64,000 nt of DNA. Source: Erpobdella octoculata. Taxonomy: Eukaryota > Annelida > Clitellata > Hirudinida > Erpobdellidae. This document shows, piece after piece, positions 20,248 to 29,254 of this stretch. Each line of letters starts with the position of its first letter. Position 1 is the first letter of the stretch. The DNA is taken from NCBI GenBank assembly GCA_963978895.1, contig OZ022245.1, positions 19,043,414-19,107,413 of the forward strand, written 5' to 3'. The position numbers and the translations under genes are program-made. The notes beneath the pieces were generated by a model that did no database searches, was not told the origin of the DNA, and saw only the letters and a list, made by a program, of their open reading frames with translations.

Positions 20248-22668
20248 TTGTATGATACCGTTGCATACCCTATTAAGAACAAACAAAATGCACATGACTC
20301 TGATGTGAATGTTCCCAGTCTTGAAATAAATAATTCACAATATTTTGTTTTAGATGAACCTCGTAATGATGAGCATAGTCCAGATGTTGCATTGATTCTC
20401 GGTGAAGGTGTTTCTCGTGCTGCTGATGCTAGGAAAGTTGATTCACAGACCGATACTTGTCAGGACATAGGTGTTTCTGTAGTTTCAGGTGATGATATTT
20501 GTCCAGGTGCTGATGCTAGGAAAGTTGATTCACAGACCGATACTTGTCAGGACATAGGTGCTTCTGTAGTTGCGGGTGATGATATTTGTCCAGGTGCTGA
20601 TGCTAGGAAAGTTGATTCACAGACCGATACTTGTCAGGATATAGGTGTTTCTGTAGTTGCGGGTGATGATATTTGTCCAGGTGCTAATGCAGGCGGAAGT
20701 GATTCACGAACCGACGCTCGATTTTCAACCGTTAACGATGATTGTCAGGGGGTAGACGATAGTAATGATCACGATGCGTTTGCTAAAGAGCAACATGATT
20801 GTCCTTCACTTAAGTCCTTCTGGTTGCTAGGTATAGATAAGCGTAAAAACTTTTATATCGACAGGGGACTTTTGTTTCACAAGGAGAATCAGTGGGGTCA
20901 TTCCATAAAACAGTTGTGTTTGCCCAGGAGTCGTATACTTGCAGTGTTACAGACGGGGCATGATGCTCCCTATTCGGGGCACATGGCTGCCAAGAGTACA
21001 CGGCAGCGTATTCGACTCAGTTTTTGGTTTCCCGATATGGAGAAACAAGTTCAAACCTATTGTGAGTCGTGCCCCGTGTGCCAGTTAAGGGCACCTGTTA
21101 GAAAAAGAGATCGAGTCCCCATAACTCCCATACCAAGGGGAGACGAACTACCGTTTAATCATTTAGTTATGGATTGTATAGGGCCCATAATTCCAGCGGG
21201 TGATAGTGTGACTGTCCGACCCAAGTACAATTATGCCCTGGTTGTTGTCGATTTGTTCTCCAGATGGCCGATGGCTTATCCATTAAGGTCATTAGATGCT
21301 AAATCTGTATGTGAGATCCTTATTCAGATCTTTATGACGTTTTCCATACCGCGAGTAATTAGTTCCGATTGTGGTACGAATTTTAAAAATCAGTTAACGA
21401 CGACTTTTCTGAAATGTTTGGGATGCAGTCCTAGGTTTAACACCCCAGGGCATCCTGAAGCATCCGGGTTAGTGGAGAGGTGTAACCAGAGTCTTAAGAA
21501 CATGATTTTTAAATTGGTTGAGGCACATCCTAAGGAGTGGTTTAAGGTTCTTCCTTTTGTATTATGGAGTTTACGCGAGAAACCGTCATCTACAACTCAT
21601 ATTGCTCCTTATACATTAGTGTATGGTACTTTGCCGCGGGGACCACTTGCTATCCTCAGAGACTCTTGGAGTAACGAAAAGGAGTTACCTTTTCATTTAG
21701 GAAAGAATCCGTACAAGTACTTAGCCGATCTCAGACAAAACCTACAATTAGCTAAGGAATTTGCTGAAATTGCAGGAGACCAAGAGCAGAGCAATTATGC
21801 ACGAAAATATAACATTAGAAGCAGTGATAGGTCCTTTTGTGTAGGTGACAGAGTAATAATTTTAGCACCTGTAAAAGGGGGGTCTAAATTTATGAAGAGA
21901 TGGCAGGGTCCCGGGGTAATAGTGAAGGTGAAAGCACCATACTCTTATTTAGTGGAAATTGAGGGCTGTAAACACCATCTACATGCAAATAAAATTCGGA
22001 AATACCATGACCGAATAGAAACCGCCATCAATAACAATTGTTCTGTAGTATACGAGAAGGACCACGAATTTGGTTTGATTGATTTTCCAAGTAAGTTTGA
22101 TCCTTATCATGATAAACCTCCGAGTTGTAGGGCAGCAAAGGGCTGTTTCGACCATCTTTCACAGGATTATCGCACACAATTATGTGATATAATTGATGAT
22201 TTTCCTGAGATATTCTCAGAATCATTAGGAGTTTGTTCTGTAGTGTCTCACAAAATCGCGATTTCTCCTGACTTTACCCCCAAACACCTGAGAGCCTATA
22301 GAACCCCTGAATTGTTGAAGGTAGAAGTTGCTAATCAGATACAAGATATGCTTCACCAGGGCGTCATTGTACCATCGCAGAGTCCTATGGTAAGCCCGAT
22401 GGTTTGTGTTTTGAAGGGACCTAAAAGAGAAAAGGGGGTCCGTATAGCCATCGACTATCGTCATGTTAATCGTTATACGAAGGGAGACTGCTTTCCCATC
22501 CCCGATATCCCCAACGTACTTCAGAAGGTCGGCAGAGCAAAATTCATAAGCTGTTTCGATGCACGCAAAGGGTACTGGCAAATTCCTATAGATCCGGAAT
22601 CAGCATGGTTAACGGCATTTTCTGTGAAGAAGGGTTGTTTGAGTTTCGCAGAATGCCCTTTGGTCTGA
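20248..22668 (+). CDS. pol: integrase and N-terminal RT ORF of the LTR retrotransposon
   Basis: 806 aa in the same frame as gag, separated by one stop codon. The N-terminal section holds three 29-aa repeats (87-bp period: 'DARKVDSQTDTCQDIG', 'DDICPGA') plus a degenerate fourth. The integrase has an H-H-C-C zinc-binding region (about residues 238-278) and the catalytic triad: D near 308 in 'VMDCIG', D near 374 in 'SSDCGTNF', and E near 410 in 'GLVERCN', with the expected spacing of 35 between the last two. RT begins near residue 665 ('LHQGVIVPSQSPMVSPMVCV', 'VRIAIDYRHVNRY', 'SCFDARKGYWQIP') and is cut by a frameshift just after 22630. Having integrase ahead of RT is the defining oddity. Confidence 0.92.
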   Translation: MYDTVAYPIKNKQNAHDSDVNVPSLEINNSQYFVLDEPRNDEHSPDVALILGEGVSRAADARKVDSQTDTCQDIGVSVVSGDDICPGADARKVDSQTDTCQDIGASVVAGDDICPGADARKVDSQTDTCQDIGVSVVAGDDICPGANAGGSDSRTDARFSTVNDDCQGVDDSNDHDAFAKEQHDCPSLKSFWLLGIDKRKNFYIDRGLLFHKENQWGHSIKQLCLPRSRILAVLQTGHDAPYSGHMAAKSTRQRIRLSFWFPDMEKQVQTYCESCPVCQLRAPVRKRDRVPITPIPRGDELPFNHLVMDCIGPIIPAGDSVTVRPKYNYALVVVDLFSRWPMAYPLRSLDAKSVCEILIQIFMTFSIPRVISSDCGTNFKNQLTTTFLKCLGCSPRFNTPGHPEASGLVERCNQSLKNMIFKLVEAHPKEWFKVLPFVLWSLREKPSSTTHIAPYTLVYGTLPRGPLAILRDSWSNEKELPFHLGKNPYKYLADLRQNLQLAKEFAEIAGDQEQSNYARKYNIRSSDRSFCVGDRVIILAPVKGGSKFMKRWQGPGVIVKVKAPYSYLVEIEGCKHHLHANKIRKYHDRIETAINNNCSVVYEKDHEFGLIDFPSKFDPYHDKPPSCRAAKGCFDHLSQDYRTQLCDIIDDFPEIFSESLGVCSVVSHKIAISPDFTPKHLRAYRTPELLKVEVANQIQDMLHQGVIVPSQSPMVSPMVCVLKGPKREKGVRIAIDYRHVNRYTKGDCFPIPDIPNVLQKVGRAKFISCFDARKGYWQIPIDPESAWLTAFSVKKGCLSFAECPLV

Positions 22669-23546
22669 AATCGGCGGGAAATACTTTCATGAGGGCGATA
22701 GCGATGATTCTTCAACCAATAAGATCCTTTACGGAGCCGTTTATTGATGATTTTGCCGTTATTTCGTCTAGTTGGGAAGAACACAAACTACATCTTTTGC
22801 AATTCTTCACCATCATTAAAAATGTAGGGTTGACCCTAAACCTGGAAAAATGTCGGTTTGTACAACCTAAGGTGGTATTTTTAGGACATGTCGTAGGTTC
22901 AGGGATTGTCGCACCTGATCCCGATAAAATCGCCATTGTACAAGAAATCAAACCTCCCACAAATAAAAAGGAAGTCAAGCGGATAATGGGGTTGTTCAGT
23001 TATTTCCGCAACTTCATACCCAATCTAGCCCAGACTGCCCATCCTATCACTGAGTTGACTAAAAAGGGTGTTCCCAACAAAATTCTTTGGGAAAGCAAAC
23101 ACCAGGTCGCCTTACAAAAACTCATAGACGATCTTACCAATGCCACAACCCTAAGCACAATTGATTATAGTAAAGGGTTTGGATTAGCAACGGATGCTAG
23201 TGGAGTGGCTGTTGGGTGTTGTTTGTTCCAGGGGAGTGAGAAAGGGGTAGAAGTCTCTATTGCTTTTGCCAGTCTGAAGTTAACACCTACTCAGACGAGG
23301 TGGTCCACCATAGAGAGAGAGGCTTACGCAGTCGTGTGGGCTCTAAGTAAATTCAAATCCTGGATATTGTTATCTGAGATCGTAATTTTTTCGGATCATA
23401 ATCCTCTCACGTACCTTACCGAGTCAGTTTCCAAAAGCGCTAAATTGACTCGATGGGCACTTGCTATCCAGGAATTTAATCTGACTTTCAAATATAGGTC
23501 AGGTAAACAGAATATAGTAGCTGATTTCCTATCTCGATTAAATTAG
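22605..23546 (+). CDS. pol: RT (palm/thumb) and RNase H part of pol, after a frameshift
   Basis: Another frame continues the RT right where the preceding ORF derails: 'FEFRRMPFGLKSAGNTFMRA', the catalytic 'PFIDDFAVIS' (F-x-D-D form), 'VVFLGHVVGSGIVAPDPDKI', 'IMGLFSYFRNFIPN'. RNase H follows with 'LATDASGVAVGCCLFQ', 'WSTIEREAYAVVWAL' and 'FSDHNPLTYL', ending 'VADFLSRLN' at 23546. The listed ATG is not a real start. The break looks like loss of one base in a GGG run near 22632-22634. No integrase follows; only about 430 bp of 3' leader precede the 3' LTR. Confidence 0.92.
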   Translation: MVNGIFCEEGLFEFRRMPFGLKSAGNTFMRAIAMILQPIRSFTEPFIDDFAVISSSWEEHKLHLLQFFTIIKNVGLTLNLEKCRFVQPKVVFLGHVVGSGIVAPDPDKIAIVQEIKPPTNKKEVKRIMGLFSYFRNFIPNLAQTAHPITELTKKGVPNKILWESKHQVALQKLIDDLTNATTLSTIDYSKGFGLATDASGVAVGCCLFQGSEKGVEVSIAFASLKLTPTQTRWSTIEREAYAVVWALSKFKSWILLSEIVIFSDHNPLTYLTESVSKSAKLTRWALAIQEFNLTFKYRSGKQNIVADFLSRLN

Positions 23547-23988
23547 GTTTGGTTGTGGCTACAATTAGATTTGTTTGCCTTATAGGTGTATAATCTTTGG
23601 TTAAGTATTTCTTTGGTTATCGTAAATTGATGTTAGTTATATGGGTAGCTTTGTAATGTTCTTTCGTTAATTTCTTTCTTTGGGCGATCCTAGGCAATGA
23701 TAAAGTGGATCGGTCGTAAGTTTTTCTTTGCAGGTATCCAGGGTGAAGAGCGCTTCATTGAACAAAGAGCTGCAGGACGTTCTTCGACCACGACTTTCTT
23801 TCGCGTGTGGCTCATCGTCGTGACTGTTCTGGATTTCAGGTTCCCAAGACGAGCACCGTGAAACCCGACGACAAAAGAAGCCGTTCAGTCAACTGGATCC
23901 ACTCAGCCAACCGGATCGACCCAGATCAAAGAATGAAGATATTGCCGATAACGAGAAGGATCGTTACCGACTTTGGGGGGGGGAGGTA
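23547..23988 (+). promoter_or_regulatory. 3' untranslated region with polypurine tract
   Basis: Non-coding stretch between RNase H and the 3' LTR. It ends in a purine run dominated by nine G's (about 23974-23986, GGGGGGGGGAGG) directly before TATGTCACG, the expected primer for plus-strand DNA synthesis. Confidence 0.8.
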
Positions 23989-24383
23989 TGTCACGCCCGC
24001 GTAAACGCAGTGTGTGTGCCTGGACCTATATTTTTGGGAATTTCCGGCGTAGGTATTGCACAACGTTGCGTGTTTAGATTGTTGCGCGAATGTGTGAATA
24101 TTTTAGCCTGTGGCCTGTAGCCTGGAGGGCTTGTGTATATAAGGCTGTCGCGATCTACTTCTTCCTTGTTCGCCGGGGTTCGCCATTGTTGGCCATGTTT
24201 GATAGAATTTGAAACTGTTTTTATATCTGTCGTGTTGTTGGTGATAGTTTTTGATAATCTTGATCTATATTCGTGAATAAAACAACTAATACTATCTAAG
24301 AGTGTCTTTAACTTTATTTCGATAGACAGTCGACTTAAATTTTCTCCAGCAGTATCGACTATCGCAAAGGCGAAGTCGTAACA
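23989..24383 (+). repeat. 3' LTR
   Basis: 395 bp copy of the 5' LTR with about three differences, followed by the CCAAT duplication at 24384-24388. The high identity implies a recent insertion. Confidence 0.95.
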
Positions 24384-24388
24384 CCAAT

Positions 24389-24652
24389 CATCTGCACTTT
24401 TATGTTCCAAATGTCCAAACCACATCAGTCTTCCACGCCTCACCACATCAGCCACACAAGAAACATCCAGAAGGCTATACAAATCCACACTGTGTGCACG
24501 ATCATTCAACGAAACACCACACATCCATCTAACCATCTGCCCTTTCTAAACTTCGTACATTCTCCACCTTCATAGACCATGTTTCAGTGCCATAAACACA
24601 AGCCCTATACACCTTTCCTTTCACATGAAAGGATGCACCACGGGTAGTCTAT
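24389..24652 (-). pseudogene. RTE LINE, RT C-terminal part (other half)
   Basis: Minus strand: 'MVRWMCGVSLNDRAHSVDLY', 'VVRRGRLMWFGHLEHKSADD', 'WC', the RTE-clade segment that normally precedes the 'TWWECV' tail found at 17441-17661. The LTR retrotransposon sits exactly between the two halves. This fragment begins at a 5' truncation near 24652, beside the PHD-family sequence. Confidence 0.85.
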
Positions 24653-24900
24653 AACTTAATAAATAAAAAAGTTATCAAATAAAATGTCGGACCGCATACC
24701 AATTTCTCCCAGAAAAACGAAACGTAAACAAGCAATACGATTGGACAAACGAGTCTTCCTCACTGCGGCTATTATGCAAAGTGGCTACTCGTTAACACCT
24801 CCTGCTGTTGTTTGTCCAATTGTATTGCTAGTTTACGTTTCGTTCTATCAACAAATATTTGTTGCAACACTCTATCATAAAATGTTTTCTGCAATACTCT
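24653..24900. mobile_element. PHD-family transposon segment (continues from 17360-17440)
   Basis: TTAATAAATAAAAAAGTTATC, then AAAATGTCGGACCGCATACC, matches the arms at 8.9 and 10.05 kb directly downstream of the point where the 17440 segment stops. The RTE LINE therefore landed in this element. A local inverted repeat (GAAACGTAAACAAGCAATAC ... reversed at 24808-24845) surrounds GTGGCTACTCGTTAACACCT. Confidence 0.7.
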
Positions 24901-24957
24901 AGAAAACTAATACTTTATCGTTAAAGACTTTTGCGATACTTTGTCAAGAAACTAACG

Positions 24958-25085
24958 GGATACCAGGCGTTGCCTCGGGTTTTTAGAGGTTTTTCTAATG
25001 CTTGTCTCTCTCGCTCCCGTTTCCTTCCACATTTGCTCTCCCGTTCCCAGTCGCTTTTTCACTCCCGGTCGCTTTCCCGCTCCCC
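24958..25085 (-). mobile_element. Helitron family A 3'-end relic
   Basis: ACGGGATACCAGGCGTTGCC, then GGTTTTTAGAGGTTTTTCTA, and GTCGCTTTCCCGCTCC repeats; the same block as at 11440 and 39940. It is cut at 25085 by other sequence and seems to resume at 25488-25560 with more CGCTCCCGGTCGCTTTTCC repeats. Confidence 0.65.
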
Positions 25086-25487
25086 AGGGCCAGATTAACA
25101 CATATGGAGGCCCTGTTCAAGTAAAGACAAAATATGCAAAAATACCAATGAATTAAAGAAGTCAGTTGACAAAATGAATACTAAAGCTGAAACCACCAAA
25201 AAATAGACAATTTAAAAAAATATAGCAAGAATGGATAAAATTGAGAAAAAGAAAATCGATGGTAGAAAAGAGAACTCAAAGGTAGATATACTCAAAAATG
25301 AAAAAATAACATGTTTATACACAAATATAGACTGTTATTCAAATAAGAGAGAAGAACTGATGTTTTAATGTCAATGGAAAAAAAGCCTAGCATAGTAGTT
25401 TTGGTTGAAACCAACCACAAAACTTTCAAATTTGCTGCGTCCGAATCTGAATTCTCAATCATTGGATATAATATACTAACTATACTA
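25086..25487 (+). pseudogene. Insertion with hAT-like end and CR1-type LINE endonuclease fragment
   Basis: The left edge, CAGGGCCAGATTAACACAT, resembles a common hAT terminus. Inside, a plus-strand reading in two frames gives 'ITCLYTNIDCYSNKREEL' and 'KPSIVVLVETNHKTFKFAAS', 'ESEFSIIGYNI', the start of an AP-endonuclease domain of CR1/L2-type LINEs ('LYTN..S..NK..EL ... P.I..L.E.. ..F.I.GYN'). The piece is truncated and frameshifted. Confidence 0.5.
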
Positions 25488-25560
25488 ACGCTCTCCCGCT
25501 CCCGGTTGCTTTTCCGCTCCCGGTCGCTTTTCCGCTTCCGGTCGCTCTTTCGCCCTTCAC

Positions 25561-26270
25561 ACGATAATAGTAGCCATCATGACCTCTAAAACTCAGAATT
25601 TCTGCTCCAAGAAATATGGTCGAAACCGTAATAAAGACAACCAAGTACTTTTACTTTGATACTATTTTATTTTTTCTTGGTGTTCGGCTGCTAATTTATT
25701 GTTCTTAATGTTTTTTTTATTTGTCTTAAGGCATATTGACTAAACCACCGCATTTAAAGAAACTGTTTTAGACATGGAGCGATTACGAAACTCGTACTTG
25801 TAAAACAAACTATTATTTTTAAGTTTTTAACTTCAATAATTTAATTTTTTTATTTCTTTTCCTAAATTGTCTATTTCTATTAAATTGTGCTTAATTTTTA
25901 TTTTCTTTATTCCAACTGTTCACTTCTATCGCTATTGACAAATAGATCTTCACCATGAACTACATTTTAGCTTTGGGAGCAATTTTTAAATGTTCAAAAG
26001 TGCTATAATTTTTGTTGTTATTATTTTTGTTGTACATAGTCTTTACTTATGTTTTGAATATCATTTACGTTAAAAAACCGGTCATTTCTCGTCGAAATCA
26101 GCCCATGACGCTATACTAGGAAATTACCCATAAAAAAATATTTAAAAATTTGTTTTCTAACTTTTGCTCAGTCAAATCTTATCAGGATAGTTGCTTATAG
26201 AAATATAGTGTGTACCTTGAAATATAGGTTGGTTTATGTGTAAACTGAGACAAAGCTATCTTATCTCAAA
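25561..26270. other. AT-rich, no gene recognised
   Basis: No coding pattern or structured repeat was recognised on either strand. Confidence 0.5.
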
Positions 26271-26274
26271 GCTT

Positions 26275-26642
26275 TGTGGTTCGGGCCGTTAGAATAGAAC
26301 CACCGTGTATCCTCCTATGCGTGTCGTAAAAGGCGACTAAAGGAAGGTTCGCAGGAAGGGCATCCGGGTAAAACTTTGCTCCAAATTCCATATGGGTAAC
26401 AAAACAAAGAATTTCATGCCGGCTCGGACGTCGCCCGGTCAAACAAGGTCCGCGCTTTCTTTTCTGGGCCTAGACGAAAGTGAAAAGTTAGCTATGGGCT
26501 TGAAGAAGAATTTATGAGCTCGACCTGAAGTGACAGTCTGCCCTGGATTGTGACTTGTGGAGGGGCCTGATATGTAAAAAACGTCCAACCCTAGCATAGT
26601 GTGGAATAGGGATGTTTCAAAAATAAATGATGATGATGAGGT
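26275..26642 (+). mobile_element. RTE-type LINE 3' end / derived SINE with (GAT)n tail
   Basis: Contains GTCGTAAAAGGCGACTAAAG and AAGGGCATCCGGGTAAAA, hallmark 3' sequences of RTE-type elements. It ends with CAGTCTGCCCTGGATTGTGA, CTTGTGGAGGGGCCTGATAT and a GATGATGATGAG tail. The last 120 bp match the 3' end of the RTE LINE at 17441-17560 (reverse complement), so this is a 3' copy of that family. Confidence 0.75.
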
Positions 26643-26835
26643 GCTAGGTTAGCTGAGTTGGTAGAGTGTAAGCCTTGAATGTGAGAGCTTCACCATTTGA
26701 CTCCCACTCACTGCCTAGTAACCCATGTCAACGGAAACTTAGTGGGTAAAATCGTTCTCTCCGTGGGGCATGTACTGTATAATAACAGCGCCTTTGAACA
26801 ACCCGGAAAAGGCGCTCTATAAATTATCAAACATT
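26643..26835 (+). mobile_element. tRNA-derived SINE
   Basis: The head has an A-box-like TTAGCTGAGTTGGTAGAG and a degenerate B box (CCATTTGACTCCCAC) about 40 bp later. The body contains GCGCCTTTGAACAACCCGG and ends AAGGCGCTCTATAAATTATC, a common SINE/LINE 3' core ('GCGCTATATAAAT'). The weak B box suggests an old copy. Confidence 0.6.
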
Positions 26836-26903
26836 TTTTTTACATTTTTCGTTATTATGAGACGTGGAAAGATATGAACTGAAAACTGAACCAAGTCACA
26901 AAA

Positions 26904-27046
26904 GCATTTTTTAATTTATCAAATTTCTCCATTACGAGTTTTTTATTCACTAGAAAAAACCCTGCTCTAAGCCGAAGTGAAACCAGAGCGTTCATCGGGT
27001 GAATAAAAAAACGCATAACGGAAATATTTGATAAATTAAAAAATGC
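26904..27046. mobile_element. Small fold-back MITE
   Basis: The arms GCATTTTTTAATTTATCAAA (26904-) and TTTGATAAATTAAAAAATGC (-27046) are inverted, continuing through TTTTTTATTCAC / GTGAATAAAAAA, with about 45 bp between them. No TSD was established. Confidence 0.65.
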
Positions 27047-27124
27047 CTAGGGTGAGTGTGGTTTTGATAACCTGGTGAATAAAAAGAACAAATCCGAAAC
27101 TAGCGATGCTTTGAGTACATCAGT

Positions 27125-27712
27125 ACAACGTGTGGGAAGTTAGCCTCGAGGCTGGCAGTGCTAATTAAAAATTAAAAATAATTGAGTGCACTGGGGCTGT
27201 GCTATACATTATTGAAACTGACCATGTACTCATATGTGTGTGAAGTTAGCCTCGAGGATGGCAGTGCTAATTAAAAATAATTGCGTGCACATTGTGCTAT
27301 ACATTGCTGTATGGGGTTTACAAAATGGCATCAAATAGTATATTTGGGTTTTCTTCGGTTCAACAGATAAAAAAGTTATAAGCCAAAAACGACGATTTGC
27401 TGACGAAAACTGCATAAAATCAGCCTTGGCTCCTCTTTGAGAAATGCGAACTTTTTGTAACTGCTGCACTGGGAATATCCGAAAAGCTAGTTTTTAGATA
27501 ATTCAATATCAAATCCAACAATGTAACTTACGCTTCTAAAAGTTAATAAATTAAAAAGTTATCGAATAAAACGTCAGACCGTATACCAATTTCTCCAAGC
27601 AAACCGAAACGTAAATAAACGCTGAGATTGACAATCGAGTCTAGCTCACTGTGACTAATTATGCAAAATATGCAAAGTGGCTACTCGTTAACACCTGCCG
27701 CCAGGTAGTAGG
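27125..27712. mobile_element. PHD-family element, single arm copy
   Basis: Matches the left arm of the palindromic element at 8640-9090 (GTGTGAAGTTAGCCTCGAGG, CAAATCCAACAATGTAACTT, CGAAACGTAAATAAACGCTG, GTGGCTACTCGTTAACACCT). About 100 bp of the outer end is duplicated (27130-27215 and 27240-27310). The matched region stops near 27712 before any PHD-coding part. Confidence 0.75.
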
Positions 27713-28226
27713 AAAAACTAGGTTCATAAACAGTAAACTAACTAAAGGTGAAGCGAAATGAAATGTCAAATAAATTAGTTGTCAAATAAATTTATTGTGC
27801 GAGTTTTTATAAAACAATTTAAAAAAAAAAACTTATTTTAAAAAAAAAGTATGAATTAATTTGTGTGCCTTAATTGAAAACTATCGCGTTTAACATTCTA
27901 AGAAGAACAGTTCGGACTTAAATAAACTTACATTTTTTTTTTAAATAATGTTATTTTGACTGCGTGAATACTATTTTTTGTGTTACTTTTGATAATTTTT
28001 TTTTAAGCACTGTAAATATTTCTTGTCTGCGCTATTAATAGTAATTTCTGTTTGACTTCGCTATTCATAGTTTTTGTTGCTGTTCTCTTGCGCGTTTCGT
28101 GAGTTTTCCGAGAGAATTTTATTATCAAAAATTAATAAACTGCTTGGATCATTAAATTGGAGTTATTATTGTGATTACAAATATGTAAATATTATTACGG
28201 AAAAATAATTAAAAACACCGAAAATA
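27713..28226. other. AT-rich 5' flank of the 28.2-kb ORF
   Basis: No recognised element. Long A/T runs. Confidence 0.4.
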
Positions 28227-28541
28227 ATGTCTGCCCCTATTCTCCATAATTACCAAATGTACAAATATTATACAAAAAACCTAACAGAAATCACGGCTTT
28301 TTTAGCGTTTTCCAAATCTCGAATTCTCAATTGGTTATCGCAAAATTTCTGCCATCTGGAATCCACGGTTCTCAACAAAATATTATCTTTACTAGATGAA
28401 CTGAAATTCGAGGATATGAATTTTATTCCATCACGAAATCTAGGAGACGAGGATACGCGAAATCGAATGTTTTTCCAGAATAAACTCCAAAACATAATGA
28501 ACAAATTTATTACCGAAATCGATTGCAATACCTACGGGTAA
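28227..28541 (+). CDS. Unrecognised 104-aa ORF
   Basis: ATG to TAA with no homology I recognise. The protein looks helical with alternating polar and hydrophobic residues ('ITAFLAFSKSRILNWLSQNF', 'LNKILSLLDELKFEDMNFIP', 'FFQNKLQNIMNKFITEIDCN'). Good start context (ACCGAAAATAATGTC). It stands in a non-repetitive-looking stretch, so it could be an exon of a host gene or the product of an unknown element. Composition does not distinguish it from its AT-rich surroundings. Confidence 0.3.
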   Translation: MSAPILHNYQMYKYYTKNLTEITAFLAFSKSRILNWLSQNFCHLESTVLNKILSLLDELKFEDMNFIPSRNLGDEDTRNRMFFQNKLQNIMNKFITEIDCNTYG

Positions 28542-29127
28542 TCCGCGAATTGAAAATTGCGAGTGAGCGAGCTGCGAAAATATATATAGAATATTTTATG
28601 TACAAAATAAATTTTTAACTTTATAAAAACTAACAATTTTTTTTTATAAAACTTCAGTTGACATTGAATTTTATTTGCGTAGTCTCTAGTTCGATGGTCT
28701 ATTTATGTCTATTTAACGTCGCCTGTGTTATCGGTAAATTATTTAACTCCGCCTCGCTATATGCGAGCCAGTCCCAAGCCTGGATAAAGGAGGAGGGACA
28801 GTTAAAAGGATCAAACTTTGATCCACGACAGGAAGTACTTATGTGCTTCCTATATACGCCAATTCAGTCTTAAAACACTTGGTGTAAAGGACTATAAACT
28901 ATCATAAAAAAAAAAAAATATCGGTAAATTAGAATTGTATATTTTTTATTTCGGATATCGCTTCAAATTTAAATAAAGCTCATATCAACTACTTTTAGCT
29001 ATAAGAAATCGACGTTTCTGTTTCTTACAAACCGGAGTTTAGTCTCCGCTGATGAACAAAAAATGTCGGGGTTCTTTTGTCGGGGCTCTTTTGTCGGGGC
29101 TCTTTTGTCTGGGGCCTATTTGACGGG
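28542..29127. other. Mixed relics, including short tandem GTCGGGGCTCTTTT
   Basis: At 28775-28800 the sequence GCCAGTCCCAAGCCTGGATA followed by AAGGAGGAGGG resembles a motif recurring near LINE ends in many animals. At 29062-29110 an approximately 17-bp unit, TGTCGGGGCTCTTTTG, repeats about three times. No gene. Confidence 0.4.
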
Positions 29128-29254
29128 GTACCTACCACTGATCTCTATAATATAACTGGATTGCGCTTAGACCTGTCTGGGTGTCGCCGCTGGTCGCCAT
29201 TTTGGAAGGCCAACTATCTGATGCTATTGACGGAATCTTTTTAGAAGTTTAAAA

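Larger units (their letters stand above)
17667..24383 (+). mobile_element. Nearly intact Ty3-like LTR retrotransposon with integrase upstream of RT (Gmr1-like order)
   Basis: Both 395-bp LTRs (TGTCACG...ACA) are present and differ at about three positions. A 5-bp TSD, CCAAT, flanks the element (17662-17666, 24384-24388). Internal order is gag with coiled coil and CCHC knuckle, aspartic protease, then in the next ORF integrase, RT and finally RNase H. Typical Ty3/gypsy elements have RT-RH before integrase; the reversed order with gypsy-like sequences is known from the Gmr1 group (first described in Atlantic cod). One in-frame stop separates the gag-protease and integrase-RT frames, and one single-base frameshift lies within RT, so this copy is probably not autonomous. 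It lies inside an RTE LINE. Confidence 0.92.

Noticed and set aside
20248..20300. Independent gene starting at ATG 20248
   Set aside because: The frame is continuous upstream to the gag stop at 20227 and the downstream domains belong to pol; the ATG is probably incidental.
26643..26835. Functional tRNA gene
   Set aside because: A-box-like start but degenerate B box, no acceptor-stem pairing evident, and a SINE body follows; interpreted as a SINE.
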